A stretch of DNA of 64,000 nucleotides from Sambucus nigra (GCA_949130495.1 OX422213.1:542202467-542266466), one strand, 5' to 3'; shown: positions 32,587-44,150, counted from the stretch's first letter. Numbers and translations are program-made. The notes: generated by a model from the letters alone, not told the origin.

Positions 32587-33800
32587 CTAATAATACTTGC
32601 GCAGATGCTTCGCATTCCACGCATTTTTGAATTCATCTCCCTCAAAGGTTTTTATTTTATAACTCCCTGGGTGAACAAATGTAGTTACTCGGTAGGGCCC
32701 ATGCCAGTTGGCCTCCAGTTTATTATGCTTTTGGATGACCTTCTTGAGCACATAGTCCCCCTCTTTGAGATCACATTTCTTCACTCTTTTGTTGTAGAAC
32801 ATGGTTGTTCTTTATTGGTAGGCTGCGTTTCGGACGGCCGCATCTTCTTTAATTTCCTTGAGCTTGTACAGATCTAATCATTTCATTAAATCTCTTACAG
32901 GAGAGTTAAAATTAAGTACCATGTGTTTGGGTAAGCCCAATTCAGCTAGAATAATTGCTTCACTTCCAAAGGCTAGCATGTAGGGTGATTCCCCAGTGGC
33001 TGCTCGGGGTGTTGGCGATATGCCCAAAACACAGAGTGTAGCTCGTTAATCCAATTTCCTTTTGCATCAACCAGTCATTTCTTCAAACCGTTCAGTAGAT
33101 TCCTATTAGTCACTTCATTTTTCCCATTGCTCTAGGCATGGCCTGGTGCATAATGGATCTTCTGGACATTGGATTGATGACAATATGCAGCGAACTCCTC
33201 ATTATCAAATTGGGTACCATGGTCAGTGATGAAAGCATGTGGCAGACCATACCTGCAAATAATATTCTTCCAGATAAACTAGTAAACCCTTTCATACGAC
33301 ATGCTAATGAAAGGTTCAGCCTCAACCCACTTGGGGAAATAATCGATAACGACTACCTGATATTTGAACCTTGCTTTGGTGGTCCGTAGAGGACCGACCA
33401 AGTCTATGCCCCACATAGAAAATGGCTACGAGGAAGTAACGGGCATTAACAATGCCTGGGGAGTTCTTTGAATGGAGGACAAACATTGTCATTTATTACA
33501 TTTCTTCATATAAGTTGTGCAATCAGCTCTCATCGTCGGCCAATAATATCCTTGCGTCGTTATTCTCTTTAGGAGAGTTCGATCGGCTACATGATCTACA
33601 CAAGAAACTTCGTGAACCTCTTCGATCCGTTCTTTAACTTCTGAGGGATGCAAACATACCTATAGGCCTGCTATGATGCCCCTTATGTATAAAACGCCAT
33701 TATTCAGTACATATCGAGAAACTTTAAACTTCAGCCTCATGGCTGCAAGTTACTCAATTGGTATAACTCCTTATTTGATATATGCCCTGATGGCATCCAT
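32587..33800 (-). pseudogene. Gypsy-5 integrase
   Basis: Minus-strand order: N-terminal region (HPSEVKERIEEVHEVSCVDH, then TLLKRITTQGYYWPTMRAD) near 33650-33540 and KKCNKWQ, where one zinc-binding Cys has become Trp. The core has WGIDLVGPLRTTKARF, VVVIDYFPKWVEAEPF, ITDHGTQFDNEEFAAYCHQ and SNGKNEVTNRNLLNGLKK near 33420-33080. The catalytic Asp, Asp and Glu positions are all present. The C-terminus is EGDYVLKKVIQKHNKLEANW to EFKNAWNAKHLRKYY with the stop at 32587-32589. A few stops and shifts remain. It inserts the cDNA of the element and is typical of the Tat lineage. Confidence 0.88.
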
Positions 33801-34289
33801 CTAGGATGGTCCCATATCTAAGGTAATGAATTTCACCATTAAATATTCATCTATGCTCCGTTCTGCCAATATCTCGATAAGAATCATTCCTCGTAGCTCG
33901 GTGCAAGTAGCTGAGGCTAACCGAGCTAGTGTGTCAGCTCTTGCATTCTCTAATCTTAGTATTCTAATCAACTGGATCGCTACAAAGGTGGAAACAATCT
34001 TCATAGCTTTGGCATGGTATCTTGGCATGAAGTCTCCCTTCACTGCATATAACCCCAAAAATTGATGTAAAATTAATTATGAATCACTTAACATGGTGAC
34101 TTGCTCTGCTTGCATTGTTTTTGTTAAACTGAGGCCCAAAATCATAGCTTCATATTCGACCTCATTATTGGAAGCTTTTAATTGAAAGCGCATAGAGTAT
34201 TTGACATCTAATCCATCAGTGTTGTAAAGAATTATTTTGGCTCCACTCCCTATAGCACATGAAGAGCCATCAATATAGAATTTCCACAT
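33801..34289 (-). pseudogene. Gypsy-5 second (archaeal-type) RNase H
   Basis: The frame at 34289-34077 reads MWKFYIDGSSCAIGSGAKII, then RFQLKASNNEVEYEAMILGL and TMLSDS. A second frame (34058-33801) continues with RILRLENARADTLARLASA. The DGS, E-YEA and D-S blocks followed by N-A-D-LA match the extra RNase H that Tat elements carry between the first RNase H and integrase. One stop/shift separates the halves near 34070. Confidence 0.8.
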
Positions 34290-34418
34290 AGGTATACGAT
34301 TATCAAAATATTGGTATAAAAAAGTTCCCTCATGGAATATTTGTTACTTCCTCTTATCCTTCTCCAGTGCTGGGCTATTACCCAATAATTCTTGTTGCTT
34401 GTTGTTCGTCCCTTCTGA

Positions 34419-35899
34419 TTAATCTCCCAATGGTAGTTGATCGGGGATTATCTTTAATGATCCCGTAACATTAACGGGTTGTTCTGCATTAGACTCTTGC
34501 TGGTCAGAGGTATCTGAGTAGGTGAACTTCGTAATGAAATATACCACTGCCTGCCCTTTGAGTGAGGACCTTGGCTCATAAACAATATCATACTCGCCCA
34601 GTTCTACCGCCCAATACATCAGTCTTTCGGATTTTTTTGGCTTATGCAAGGCTTATCGAAGTGGCATATTAGTGTACATCACTTTGGTATGGGCCTGGAA
34701 ATAAGGTTTCATCCTCCTACTCCCCTCTATTAGAGCTAATGCTAACTTTTCCAACCTTGGATATCTAATCTCTGCTCCACAGAATGCTTTGCTAGTGTAA
34801 TACACCGATTTATGCACGCCGTCCTCCACTCTTATCAACGCTGAACTAACAGCGCTCTCTGAGATAGCCATATATAAATATAATCTTTCTCCCATCACCA
34901 GCCTAAATAACAATGGAGGTGTCCCCAAATATTTCTTCAGTTCTTGAAACGCCTTATCGCATTCATCATTCCACTCGAAAGTTGCTCTAAAAGCCTTAAA
35001 GAATGGGAGACACCTGTCCATTGCTCTTGACACAAACCTATTGAGAGATGAAACACGGCCTGTGAGGTTTGTACCTCCTTCTTCATAGTTGGAGATCATA
35101 ATTCGAGCAAAGCTTTAATCTTCTTTGAATTTACCTCAATGCCTCGTTGATTCACAATATACCCGAGGAACATGCCTTCTCGTACACCGAATATGCATTT
35201 CATCAGGTTCAGCTTCATCTGATATTTTTCTAGCTGAGTTTAGCCAAGGTTATCTAGATGGTGGGCGGATTTCTTACTCTTAGTTAGCATATCATCGACA
35301 TAAACCTGCATATTTTTACTGATTTGCTTTGCGAAAATTTTATTCATCAACCTCTGGTACATAGCGCCTATATTTTTAAGTTCGAAAGACATAACATTAT
35401 TGAAGTATGTTCCCCTTGGGGTAATAAAAGAAGTACTCTCCCTTTCTTCTGGTTTCATCTTAATTAGGTTGTAGCCAGAGTAAGCGTCCATGAAGCTCAA
35501 TAACTCGTGCCTCGAGGTAGTGTCCACCAACTGATCAATTTAGGGCAAGGGAAAGTGATCTTTCGGGAAGGCTTTATTGAGATCTATGAAATCTTCACAT
35601 ATCCTCCACTTATTATTCTTCTTCTTCACCATCACAACATTGGCTAGACAATTAGGATATTTGACATCTTTAATGAAAGAGGCCTTTTGTAGTTTCTCAA
35701 ATTCCTCCTGGATAGACTGGTTCTTCTTTGGGCTAAATACCCTTTTTCGCTGCTTCACTGGCTTGACCTCCTTATTAACATTGAGCTCGTGGCACAATAA
35801 GGTCGGGTCTATCCCTAGAATGTCTTCATGACCCCATGGGAAAGCGTGTTTTCTATGTTGTAAAAATTCCAGCAGTTCCTGCTTTATTGACGGATCCAA
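34419..35899 (-). pseudogene. Gypsy-5 reverse transcriptase and RNase H
   Basis: 35899-35540 gives the RT start: FPWGHEDILGIDPTLLCHEL, KNQSIQEEFEKLQKASFIKD and NKWRICEDFIDLNKAFPKDH. After one stop, 35530-35240 gives FMDAYSGYNLIKMKPEERES and MNKIFAKQISKNMQVYVDDM with an intact YVDD. 35099-34653 gives RFVSRAMDRCLPFFKAFRAT, LYLYMAISESAVSSALIRVE and RYPRLEKLALALIEGSRRM (RNase H). 34649-34419 gives the connector RLMYWAVELGEYDIVYEPRS. The order and motifs are those of Tat pol. About three stops plus the loss of the segment between 35240 and 35099 to other frames inactivate it. Confidence 0.88.
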
Positions 35900-35911
35900 T
35901 GAAGCATTAAT

Positions 35912-36714
35912 TTAAGTTATCCCTTCTGGTCGTTGATCGTCCAGAATGATGTTCTTCGTACCTTCGATGACCTGACCCTTCACAAGCTGGGACTCATCCC
36001 TGTGGTCCAAAGTCTCAATCTCTGCATTTTTAGACTCATCCACATGGTAGGTGGTGGTTTTCTTCATATCCTCCTCTAGTTCCTCCTGTTCGATAGATGA
36101 GTAGTAGCATTCACTAACTACTTTCTGGTCTCCTTTCATAACTCCAACCCCAAAATTAGTCAGAAACTTCAAGCATTGGTCTACCACGGATGGTACTGCT
36201 TCAAACTTTTTCAAGCCTACTCTCCCCATGATTATGTTGTAGGATGATTGGACATTCTTGTCCATTATAAAAAAGTATACTTTTTCTATTCTACAAGCAG
36301 GACAGGTGCCAATGAGCATGTCCAACTTGATCGTCCCAAGTGGAAAAACCTTTTCACCAGTAAAACTGAGGAGGGGCCTGTGATATGGCTCCAAATAGGC
36401 TAACTTTAAATTCAAACTATCAAAACAAGGGTAGAACATGATGTCTGCAGAGCTACCATTGTCTACCAATACACCTGAAATCATGACATCTTCATTCTCA
36501 TCATGACCACCAAGGAGTCAACGTGAGGATACAGTACACCTACAAGATCATTTTTGGAAAAACTGATAACCAGGTTATCCTTCTTTACCTTCCTCGGTCG
36601 ATCGTCTTTGGCCAAATTTATGCGTTGTATGTAAGAAAAAGCTCGAGCCTCATTGAGGTAAGCATTCATTTTGGCAGTATGATCTCCTCCCCCTACATCG
36701 CCACCTATAGTCAC
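35912..36714 (-). pseudogene. Gypsy-5 aspartic protease with gag-pro junction
   Basis: The first part (36714-36481) is VTIGGDVGGGDHTAKMNAYL, then LVISFSKNDLVGVLYPHVD. After one stop, 36484-35912 starts MISGVLVDNGSSADIMFYP, where DNGSS is the active-site form usual in Tat proteases (instead of DTG). It continues through LGTIKLDMLIGTCPACRIEK and YNIIMGRVGLKKFEAVPS. The 190-residue second frame is otherwise open. It would release gag and pol products from the polyprotein. Confidence 0.85.
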
Positions 36715-38484
36715 ATTACATTCAAATGATCCAAAGTGGATTGAGAATACCTCACACTCAGGTTGCCTTGGATTTTTAGGGAGGTCGGGGTCATCCTCTG
36801 GATTATCTTTGCAGTCCCTCTTTTTTTCATCTCTTGTTCAATAGGGAGATTTGGACCATTGTCTTCCTCTCTCGTTAGTCTTCCCACCATTCTGGCGATC
36901 AACGAACTTACTCAATTTTCCATGCCTAATGAGTGCTTCGATCTCGTTCTAGAGAGTTATGCAACGCTTGGTCGTGTGGCCATGATCTCTATAGAATTCA
37001 TAGTATTTAGAATTTTCCCTTTTGTCGAGGTCTGTCCTCATTTTCTCTGGCCAAGTTAGCTCCTCTCTGTTCTTGATATCCTTCAGGATATGGTTTATGT
37101 CCACCTTTAAAGGAGTGTAACTCCCATACTTCTTCAACTTCTCGAGCGTCTCCTTGCCTTTTGTTCGCTTGTCATTCTCATTGTGCTTTTGATCCTTCTT
37201 CTACGCTATACCTTCATCCTTGGTCTCTGCTTTAGTGTTATCACTCTTCTTTGCAACCATGGCCTCTTCGGTGTTCATGATCTTAGCTTCTTTTGCCAAT
37301 AATTTTTTCATGGATTTAGGGGAATCTTTGGCCAATGTATAATATAACTTGTCAGGCAATAGACCACTCATGAGTGATGTAATTACTGTCTTGTCCTTAT
37401 AGTCTATCACCTCCAGTTTCTCGTTATTAAACCTAGTGATGTAATCCCTGGTACTTTCTCATGATTTCTTCCTTACGCTCAGTAGGTGTCCTACTCTCTT
37501 CACTGGCTTCGCACCAAAGTAGAAGTTCCCGATGAAGAGCTCTGCCAGCTGATGGAAAGTGGTAATCTTCCCTCGGGGAAGATTGTTGCACCATATCTAG
37601 GCTGACCCAGTGATAGTTCCTGAGAATACCCTGCACCTTATCTCATTAGGAACCGCATAGATATCAGCAGTGGCTTAGTACTGCTCTATGTGGAGAACGG
37701 GATCAGTTTTTCCATCATATTTAGGCATCACTACAAGAGCCTTAAATGTTGATGGTGTGGGAAAATACACAATTACATGGATAAAGGGTGATCTTTGGAC
37801 AAAAGTCCTTTGGAGAGGGTTCTTGGCCTTAGCCATTTCCCCTAACCAGTCTTCAAATCTCTGAATGGAACCCTTCCATGCATTATTCCCAATCTCAGAC
37901 CTATTTTCCCGAGCAACAGAGCGCACTGAATTCTCCTCTCGGGATCTTTTATTATGAGTTACTGGGCGTGATTGGGCAGAACCCTCCCTTAGATCGATTG
38001 GTCGTTGATAATTCCTTGATGCAATCCTAGGGGGATTTATATTCCTCCTAGGTCCCAAATGGTCAAAGGGATAGACTCTGCTCAACCTCTCTAAAGTTCT
38101 TGTTCACTTAGGAGTTAAGGTAACATTTTGTCAAGAATCTGTATCTCTTATAGATGAAGTCCGTCCAGGCTGATATAAAGGATCGTTGTACCTCTCAGTA
38201 TGATGAGAGTTACTACTCTTGAGCTGTGAAACATCCAAGAATAGTGTACGTCTAGTTCTTGAAGATGGAAGATGGGTGTTTCTCTTAATTTTTCGTGGAC
38301 CTGACTAGGCAGGTGATCCGTTACGAACAGTCTAAATGAGTTGTCGCATGGTTTCTTGCATAGTCGTTTGCCCTTGGGCTAAGTTGTCTACTATTCTTGT
38401 AAGTTGATCGATAGTTGGAGGAGCATAGGGGTTTTGAGGGATCTCAAAATTATTTCGGTCGCTGGATTCTAGAATCTCAGCCAT
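36715..38484 (-). pseudogene. Gypsy-5 gag
   Basis: The ATG at 38482-38484 opens MAEILESSDRNNFEIPQNPY, about 40 bases inside the PBS. Then come a basic segment (38085-37675; NNAWKGSIQRFEDWLGEMAK), the capsid domain (TFHQLAELFIGNFYFGAKPV near 37560, ITRFNNEKLEVIDYKDKTVI near 37410) and a Lys/Glu-rich linker. Last is the Tat-type zinc-knuckle substitute YYEFYRDHGHTTKRCITL near 36960, where the first Cys of C-x2-H..C has been replaced by Glu/Tyr. Several stops (for example 37432 region, 37200, 36948) interrupt it. It would form the particle that packages element RNA. Confidence 0.8.
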
Positions 38485-38521
38485 TGGTGATAAGTTTTTA
38501 GTGAAAAATGCTACGTATAGT

Positions 38522-38545
38522 CGATTCCCACAGGCGGCACCAATA
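38522..38545 (-). promoter_or_regulatory. Primer binding site of Gypsy-5 (Tat type)
   Basis: The element strand reads TATTGGTGCCGCCTGTGGGA directly after the 5' LTR. Tat elements typically use TTGGCGCCG(C/T)CTGTGGGAA; a single C-to-T change separates this copy from that form. It fixes the minus orientation. Confidence 0.85.
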
Positions 38546-39022
38546 TGTTGATGTAAAAAACTAGATTCGATCTAATTAATTAATCAAAGATAAAAAAGGA
38601 ATAAGGAAATGAGACCAATGATTTTTAAATTGGTTCAATCTTATGAAAATGGCCTACGTCCACTATTTTGTATTACCGATGTTTGCCTTAATCTCGATGA
38701 TGATTACAAGAGATCAATTACCCAGTTATGGAGGGAGTTATAATGTATTTATAGCCTTGGGGCTATCAGTATGAATAAATGATATGACGTTGTTTAATAG
38801 ACATATACATCTGTATAATAAGAATGTATATTAAATCCGACGTTCATTGAATGTGCATTGTCGCTTGGTCTTTCTAGCTAGATGCTCTACACGCTGAGTA
38901 GCTCGGCACCTTGAGTAGCTCGGCGTGCTGCATAGCTCAGTGAGCGTATACATTTTCCACATAATATGACAAGTGTCTTCATATAGTTGGTCCACATCGG
39001 CTGACTAATTTTCGTATCAACA
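38546..39022 (-). repeat. 5' LTR of Gypsy-5 (477 bp)
   Basis: It begins TGTTGATGTAAAAAACTAG and ends GTATCAACA, followed by ATATG. Minus-strand TATA box at 38746-38753. Near 38900-38935 a TGAGTAGCTCGG(C)-type element is repeated three times, while the 3' LTR has fewer copies. Confidence 0.9.
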
Positions 39023-40190
39023 ATATGGTTTTGGCTTGCTAATCTTTAGCCTTGGGCTGTCGAAATAATTATCGAAAAGTATATCAGTTGATCTCCCATT
39101 ATCAATTAATATCCTTGCGACTCTGCCATTATGAACTATGCATGTGATAACTAATGGATCGTCATGAGGGTAAAAAACCCCGCTCAGATCATTTTTAGAA
39201 AATCCAATCACCAACATGTCTATGTTGATTTTCCTCGACCAATTATTACTGGATTTAGCCATATCAATTTGTTTGACACTTGGGCAAGCCTTGATTTCAT
39301 TCAAGTAAGCTTTCCTTTCTACTATCACGTCTCCTACTCCAGCACCACCACCTGTAATGAAATGGCACCCAACGGATACCATGTCGACCTACACCTCTTG
39401 ATCATCAGGATTCTTTGACAAGTATGGATCTTCTTCAAAATCATAATTTCTTGCTCTTTTCTTGTCATACCTTGCTCAGGCTGGATATCCAGACCTGTTA
39501 TGATCATTTTAATTGCTATTTCTATCAATAAACATTCCGAACTTTCCCCACCGAATAGGATTTGAATCTTATTCTTTAGTGCAATACAGCTGCTGGTATT
39601 CTTTCCATTATCCCTATGGAAATCACAGTACTTGGACTTATCCATCTTGTTGGGGGTTTTTTAACTTTGTAGGCCAATTCAATTCTCTATTTCCTTTGAT
39701 CCCCTCTAGGATATGGTGAACACCCTTATTGAGCGAGGTATATTCATCATACTTCTTGATCCGATCCAGCTTCTTGTCTTTATGTTCCTTTTTGAAAGAA
39801 TTAAGATTATTTTTCCCTTCACCCTTGCTATCAGGAGCTTCACTGGCTGTCATAGCTTCCTCGACATTCATTATTTTTCCATCTTTAGCCATTAGTTTTG
39901 TCATAGTTTTGGGTGGATTGTTTAGCAAGTAACCCACTCATAAGTGTTGTAATGGTTGTTTTCTCCTCATAGTCCACTACCTCTAGTTTTTCATTGTTAA
40001 AATAAGTAATATATTCTCTAGTTATTTCCCTTGGCTTTTGTCGCATGGTCAAGAGACGAGTGACACTCTTGATCGACTTTGCCCCAAAATAAAAATTATC
40101 TATGAACAATTTATCTAACTGATGAAAACTAGAGATTTTACCTCTTGGGAGATTATTATACTAAATTTGGGTTGGTCTTGTGATGGAATT
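39023..40190 (-). pseudogene. Gypsy-4 gag C-terminal half and protease start
   Basis: From right to left: capsid end MFIDNFYFGAKSIKSVTRLL, then EYITYFNNEKLEVVDYEEKT (40109-39885); a linker rich in K and E (39937-39638); a zinc-knuckle-like KYCDFHRDNGKNTSSCIAL (39645-39590); and GGGAGVGDVIVERKAYLNEI. The protease entry ARILIDNGRSTDILFDNY is at about 39130-39060, where DNGSS has become DNGRS. The frame is cut at 40190 by LTR-B (target GAATT at 40186-40190) and at 39023 by Gypsy-5. It aligns with Gypsy-5 gag block by block. Confidence 0.85.
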
Positions 40191-42033
40191 TGTAAGAGGG
40201 TAGTGAGGCTGAGGTCTATGAATAACTAGAAAGGGTGAGTCGTGAGCCACTCTAATGGAAGTTGTCTGTAAGGTTCTCAAGAACTTCTGGAGCAGCTTCT
40301 GATGAAACCTTCTTTTTTTCTATAAAAATAGAGCTCAATATGGAACTCCCTCCCTGTAAAAAGATTAACCTCCACAATAATAATAGTAATTTTCTCAACA
40401 AGAGCTCCAGAGAATGATGGTTGCCAATGAGGAGTGAAAGAACAAGGTACTTATCACTAGAGAGAGAGCAGGGAGAGAATACTAGGATGTTCTAGTTTGA
40501 TTTTGACAGAGTAACAGTGCTATTGAGTTTTTCTATCCTCCCTTGACCTTGCTCAGGGGTCCTATTTATACTTGGGCACTAAGGCTGAGTTGGCACTTTT
40601 GGCGCCAAAAACTTAGAGGGTTGGTGAGGGACAAGGTCTGCAGTGTACCATTTGTCCCTACCTGTGTGCAACAGCCTATCCTCTCATACAGGTTCCCCTT
40701 AGTGCAAACCAAAGTCAAAAAGCAAATATGTCTCCTAATGGAGACAAAATATCTGATTTGGTAAATATCTTTTGAAATTGTAACTTTTGGTTCAAACTTT
40801 GTAAACTTGAGGGGTGTCTCAAGGCCCACCTCCTCTAAAATCTTAGTAAGATTGAAGGGGTTCTTGAGGACCCCCATCTAAAATCATTTTTCTTGAGAGG
40901 GGTCGATCGGACCCTCTCCCTTAAAATCATTTTATAAATAATTCTTTTCTTGTGAGTAACCCTTTGTTTGCTCACCCTGGTTGTGTCTGACTGTGAGGTA
41001 TGTGAGAATTGGGTGACCCTAGGGTCTTTCTACTAGTATTCTCTCAATCATAAAGTGCTAAGTGGTTGAGCTTCCTCAACAAACCTTGTTCTTCAGCTGC
41101 CAAGCCAAAACTCCCAAATGATCCCTACTTGCCTATTGGAGCCCTGCCTGCTCAACTAGGTAACATGTACATGAAAGTAAGTTTTAGTGATTTTGTTCTT
41201 CTAAAAATGACTTTTAATGGTGAGGGATTTCTCATGGTAACCACTCCCTCATCTTGGATTATTTTCTAGAAGCTGAGGGGGAGGAACTTGAGGGTCCCTC
41301 ACCCATATGTGTTCTTACAATTGAGGGAGAGGAACCTTAAATATTGTGTGACCAAATGCTTTTTGGGGTTTGAGGGACCCTGGGGGTCCTTCTCCCATAT
41401 GAGTTTTTCTGAGGTGGAGGGACCCTAGGCGTTCCCTCTCAATATGAATTTCTGCTAGGACCAGAGGTGTTCCTTCTCAATGTGAATTTATTCGGGACCC
41501 TGGGGGTTACTTCTCAATATGAATTTAAGTCGGGACCCTTAGGTTCCTTCTCAATATGAATTTATGTCGGGACCCTTGGGTTACTTCTCAATATGAATTT
41601 CTACCAGGACCCTAGGGGTTCCTTCTTAATATGAATTTCTGTTAGTACCCTTAGGTTCCTTCTCAATATGAATTTATGTCGGGACCCTAGGGGTTTCTTT
41701 TCCAAAATGATTTTTTGTCATGGACGGACCCTAGGGGTTTCCTTCTCCAATATGAATTTCTGCTATGGAGGTACCCTGCGGGTTCTTTCTCTAATATGAA
41801 TTTCTATTGTCAAGGGACCTCGGAGTTCCTTCTCCAATATGAATTTCTACGGTTGAGGGACCCTGGGGGTTCTTTCACCCAATATCAATTTTCTGCCATT
41901 AAAGGGCCCTAGGGATTCCTCAACTAATATGAACTTTGGGTGTTCCTCAACCTCATATTTTCTGTAAGCTGAAGATGGTTTTTGAGGGATCCTCATTCTA
42001 AAATATAGTGGTCAATCTTGAAACACCCTTGCA
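40191..42033 (-). repeat. 3' LTR of LTR-B (1843 bp)
   Basis: Begins TGTAAGAGGGTAGTGAGG and ends AAACACCCTTGCA. Contains a TATA box on the minus strand at 40563-40570 (CCAAGTATAAATAGG in element sense), a promoter block shared with LTR-A and the other LTR-B LTR, and a ~37-bp array in U3. Confidence 0.85.
41400..41930 (-). repeat. ~37-bp minisatellite in the 3' LTR of LTR-B
   Basis: About 13 units contain GGGACCCT(A/T)(A/G)GG(G)TTCCTTCTC and CAATATGAATTT(A/C)TG. Shorter (~36 bp) units lie in the middle and longer ones with an added TCCAA/GGAGG step on the right. The same array type occurs in the other LTR, whereas LTR-A has an unrelated 18-bp array at this place. Confidence 0.9.
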
Positions 42034-42048
42034 TATTAGCCCCTCGTG
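42034..42048 (-). promoter_or_regulatory. Polypurine-tract-like site of LTR-B
   Basis: The element strand reads GCACGAGGGGCTAATA just before the 3' LTR, as in LTR-A (1622-1638). Related copies occur at about 43169, 44186, 44284 and 44388. Confidence 0.6.
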
Positions 42049-42189
42049 CAAAATCTTTTGTGTTGGGTAGACCAAAAGGCTTTGTATCCCATAAATTCGA
42101 TTTTAAATTTTGAAGGACCCTAGGGTTTATTCACCATTACCCCTAGGATCATTAAATACTTTGCGACTTCATCCTAGGTTTTGTAGATG

Positions 42190-43126
42190 TGGCCACTTAT
42201 GGTGGACCTATTTATCTAGGTATTAATTTGGGCAGAGGGGTTGCTCGTTCTGAGCCCTTCATTCTTAGCCTTTTTTTGTGGCCTTTTATCTTGTTTAGAG
42301 GGGTTCATCATAGTGAGCCCCTCATCTTTGGCCTTATTTTGTGTCCTTTTCTCCTGTTTATAGGGGTTACTCATTATGAGCCCCTCATCCTTAATGTTCT
42401 TCTGTGTCCTTCTATCCTGTTTATAGGGGTTGCTCACGGTGAGCCACTCGTCCTTGGCCTTTTTTTGCGGCCTTCTATCTTGGGTAGAGGGGTTGCTCAA
42501 AGTGAGCCCCTTATCCTTGGCCTTTTTTTGTGGCCTTTTATCTTGGGTAGAGGGGTTGCTCAAAGTGAACCCCTCATTCTTGGCCTATTTCTGTGCCCTT
42601 ACATTTTGGGTAGAGGGGTTGCTCAAAATTATCCTCCTCATCCTTGGCCTTTTTCTATGGCCTTATATCTTGGGTAGAGGGGTTTCTCAAAATGATCCCC
42701 CTCATCCTTGGCCTTTGTTCTGTGGCCTTCTATCTTGTTTAGGGGTATTGACCACAGTGAGCCCCTTATCCTTGTCCTTTACCTATGGCCTTGTATCTTG
42801 GGTAGAGGGGTTTCTTAAAGTCAACCCCCTCATACTTGGGCTTTTTCTTTGGCCTTATATCTTGGGTAGAGGGGTTGCTCAAATTGAGCCCCCTCATCCT
42901 TGCCATTTTTTAGTGGCCTTCTATCTTGTTTAGAGGTATTACTGACAGTGAGCCCCTCATCCTTGGCCTTTGTCTTTGGCCTTCTATCTTCAGTAGAGGG
43001 GTTGCTCGCTGTGAGTACCCTTATCCCTTTTTTACACCTCGTCATAGGGACACTCAAGGTGGGCCCCCTTGCTCTAAATATTTTCTTACTAACTTGGGTT
43101 GTAAGAGCCCCTCTAGGTGGGCTCAC
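42190..43126 (-). pseudogene. LTR-B basic protein of 21-residue repeats on a 63-bp array
   Basis: About twelve 63-bp units (core GTAGAGGGGTTGCTCAAAGT on +) span 42233-43020. The element-sense strand reads SNPSTQDKRPQKKAKDEGLT repeated every 21 residues. It is open over 42563-42216, and over 43126-42830 with STEDRRPKTKAKDEGLTVSN. The repeat is strongly basic and polar and predicted disordered. Shifts separate the two frames. The complementary strand is also open and hydrophobic (LSLAFFCGLLSWVEGLL), but the sense strand agrees with the TATA boxes. Function unknown; nucleic-acid binding would suit the charge, which is only a guess. Confidence 0.5.
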
Positions 43127-43139
43127 TCACCCTTGGCTA

Positions 43140-43235
43140 TTCTAGAATAGCATCTGGACACCCCTCTACATTAGTTCCCTCGTACAAAAATCTTTGTGTT
43201 GGGTAAACCAAAGGATTATTTACGAAAAAATCACT
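43140..43235 (-). repeat. Internal copy of the LTR/polypurine-tract junction
   Basis: GGACACCCCTCTACATTAGTTCCCTCGTAC.. and TTTGTGTTGGGTAAACCAAA here match the true junction at 42020-42080 (ACACCCTT..CATATTAGCCCCTCGTGC, TTTGTGTTGGGTAGACCAAA). It suggests a remnant of a second LTR end or an internal duplication. Confidence 0.75.
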
Positions 43236-43299
43236 TCATCCTGGAATGAAAAATTTCCATGCTATCAAATCATTACATTGTTCGATTTGGAGTGATTGA

Positions 43300-44150
43300 G
43301 GGGTCCCTGGTGGTGGACTTCCTCATCCTTAGTCATTCTCTTTTATGCATTTCTTTTGGATAAAGGGGCCACTCGAGGTGAGTCCCATCTTCCTAACTCG
43401 TTTTACCTTTTTTTCCAGTTTATGTAGTGAGGGGGGATCCCTTGGGTGTAGACCCTCTCGTTTCTATGTCTGTCTTTGGTAAATGGGTCATTTATCTTAG
43501 ATTCCCTTGCACTGGGCTTTCCTCTTTGTATTTTCCTTTAGCAAAGGGGGCCACTCGATGTGAACTCTCTCCCCATAAATTGTTCGTGCCTTTGATTGTA
43601 GTTGAGGGGCCACTCGTGGTGGGCCCCCCTCACCACCAGTTGTTTTGTAACATTGCTCTTGGTCGAGGGGCCACTCATGGTGGAATCAATTGACATAAAC
43701 TATTTGTTATTGTAATCTTGACTGAGGGTCCATTTGTGGTGGACTCCCTCATGATCAAAATGTTACTTGTGTTGGTCTTGGTAGAGGGGACACTAGAAGT
43801 GAACCCCCTTTCCATAAGTTATTTCTTGTAATGATCTTGGCAAAGGGTACCACTCGTCTTGGAGACCTCGCCTTGAGTCATTTTCTACAACATCAAGTTT
43901 GGGAAAAGGGGCCACTCAAGGTGGATCTCCTCTCCCTAGGATATTTTCTATCAATCTTGCAGTCTTGGGAAGGTAGAGCGTCCTAAGTGGATCCCCTCTC
44001 CCTAGGTTATTTCTGTCAATCTTGCAACCTTGGGCAGGTGGAGCGTTCTAAATGGATCCCCTCGCCCCAGGCTATTTTTTGTCAAACTTGCAATCATGGG
44101 CAGGTGGAGCCACTCTAAGTGTATCCCCACGCTCTAGGCTATTTCACTCT
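43300..44150 (-). repeat. Irregular ~60-bp array
   Basis: Units share (G/A)AGGGG(A/C)CACTCG(A/T)GGTGG, a CCCCTC.CC block and a ..TCTTGG tail, with spacing of about 58-66 bp. The last units (43900-44150) change to GG(C)AGGTGGAGC.TTCTAA.. with GGATCCCCTC. It looks like a much older relative of the 63-bp array. Confidence 0.75.

Larger units (their letters stand above)
27623..39022 (-). mobile_element. Gypsy-5: complete-length Tat-type element with antisense gene module
   Basis: 11.4 kb, bounded by TGTT(A/G)ATGTAAAAAACTAG at 27623 and 38546. The target duplication is GTATG (27618-27622) / ATATG (39023-39027), four of five bases matching. On the minus strand: 5' LTR, PBS (TTGGTGCCGCCTGTGGGAAT), gag, protease, RT, RNase H, second RNase H, integrase and a short array. 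Then on + come two antisense genes, followed by the 3' LTR. LTRs differ at about 22 of the first 242 aligned bases by eye, so the insertion is old. Several stops in gag and pol make it inactive. Some Tat elements, such as Grande, are known to carry an antisense ORF in this position. Confidence 0.9.

Noticed and set aside
41100..41900. Regularly spaced ~37-bp repeats resembling a CRISPR array
   Set aside because: Units are contiguous and diverged with no unique spacers, there are no cas genes, and the setting is a plant LTR.
42430..42933. Plus-strand hydrophobic ORF that looks like repeated membrane segments
   Set aside because: Antisense of the 63-bp array in LTR-B. Hydrophobicity comes from complementing the Lys-rich sense repeat.
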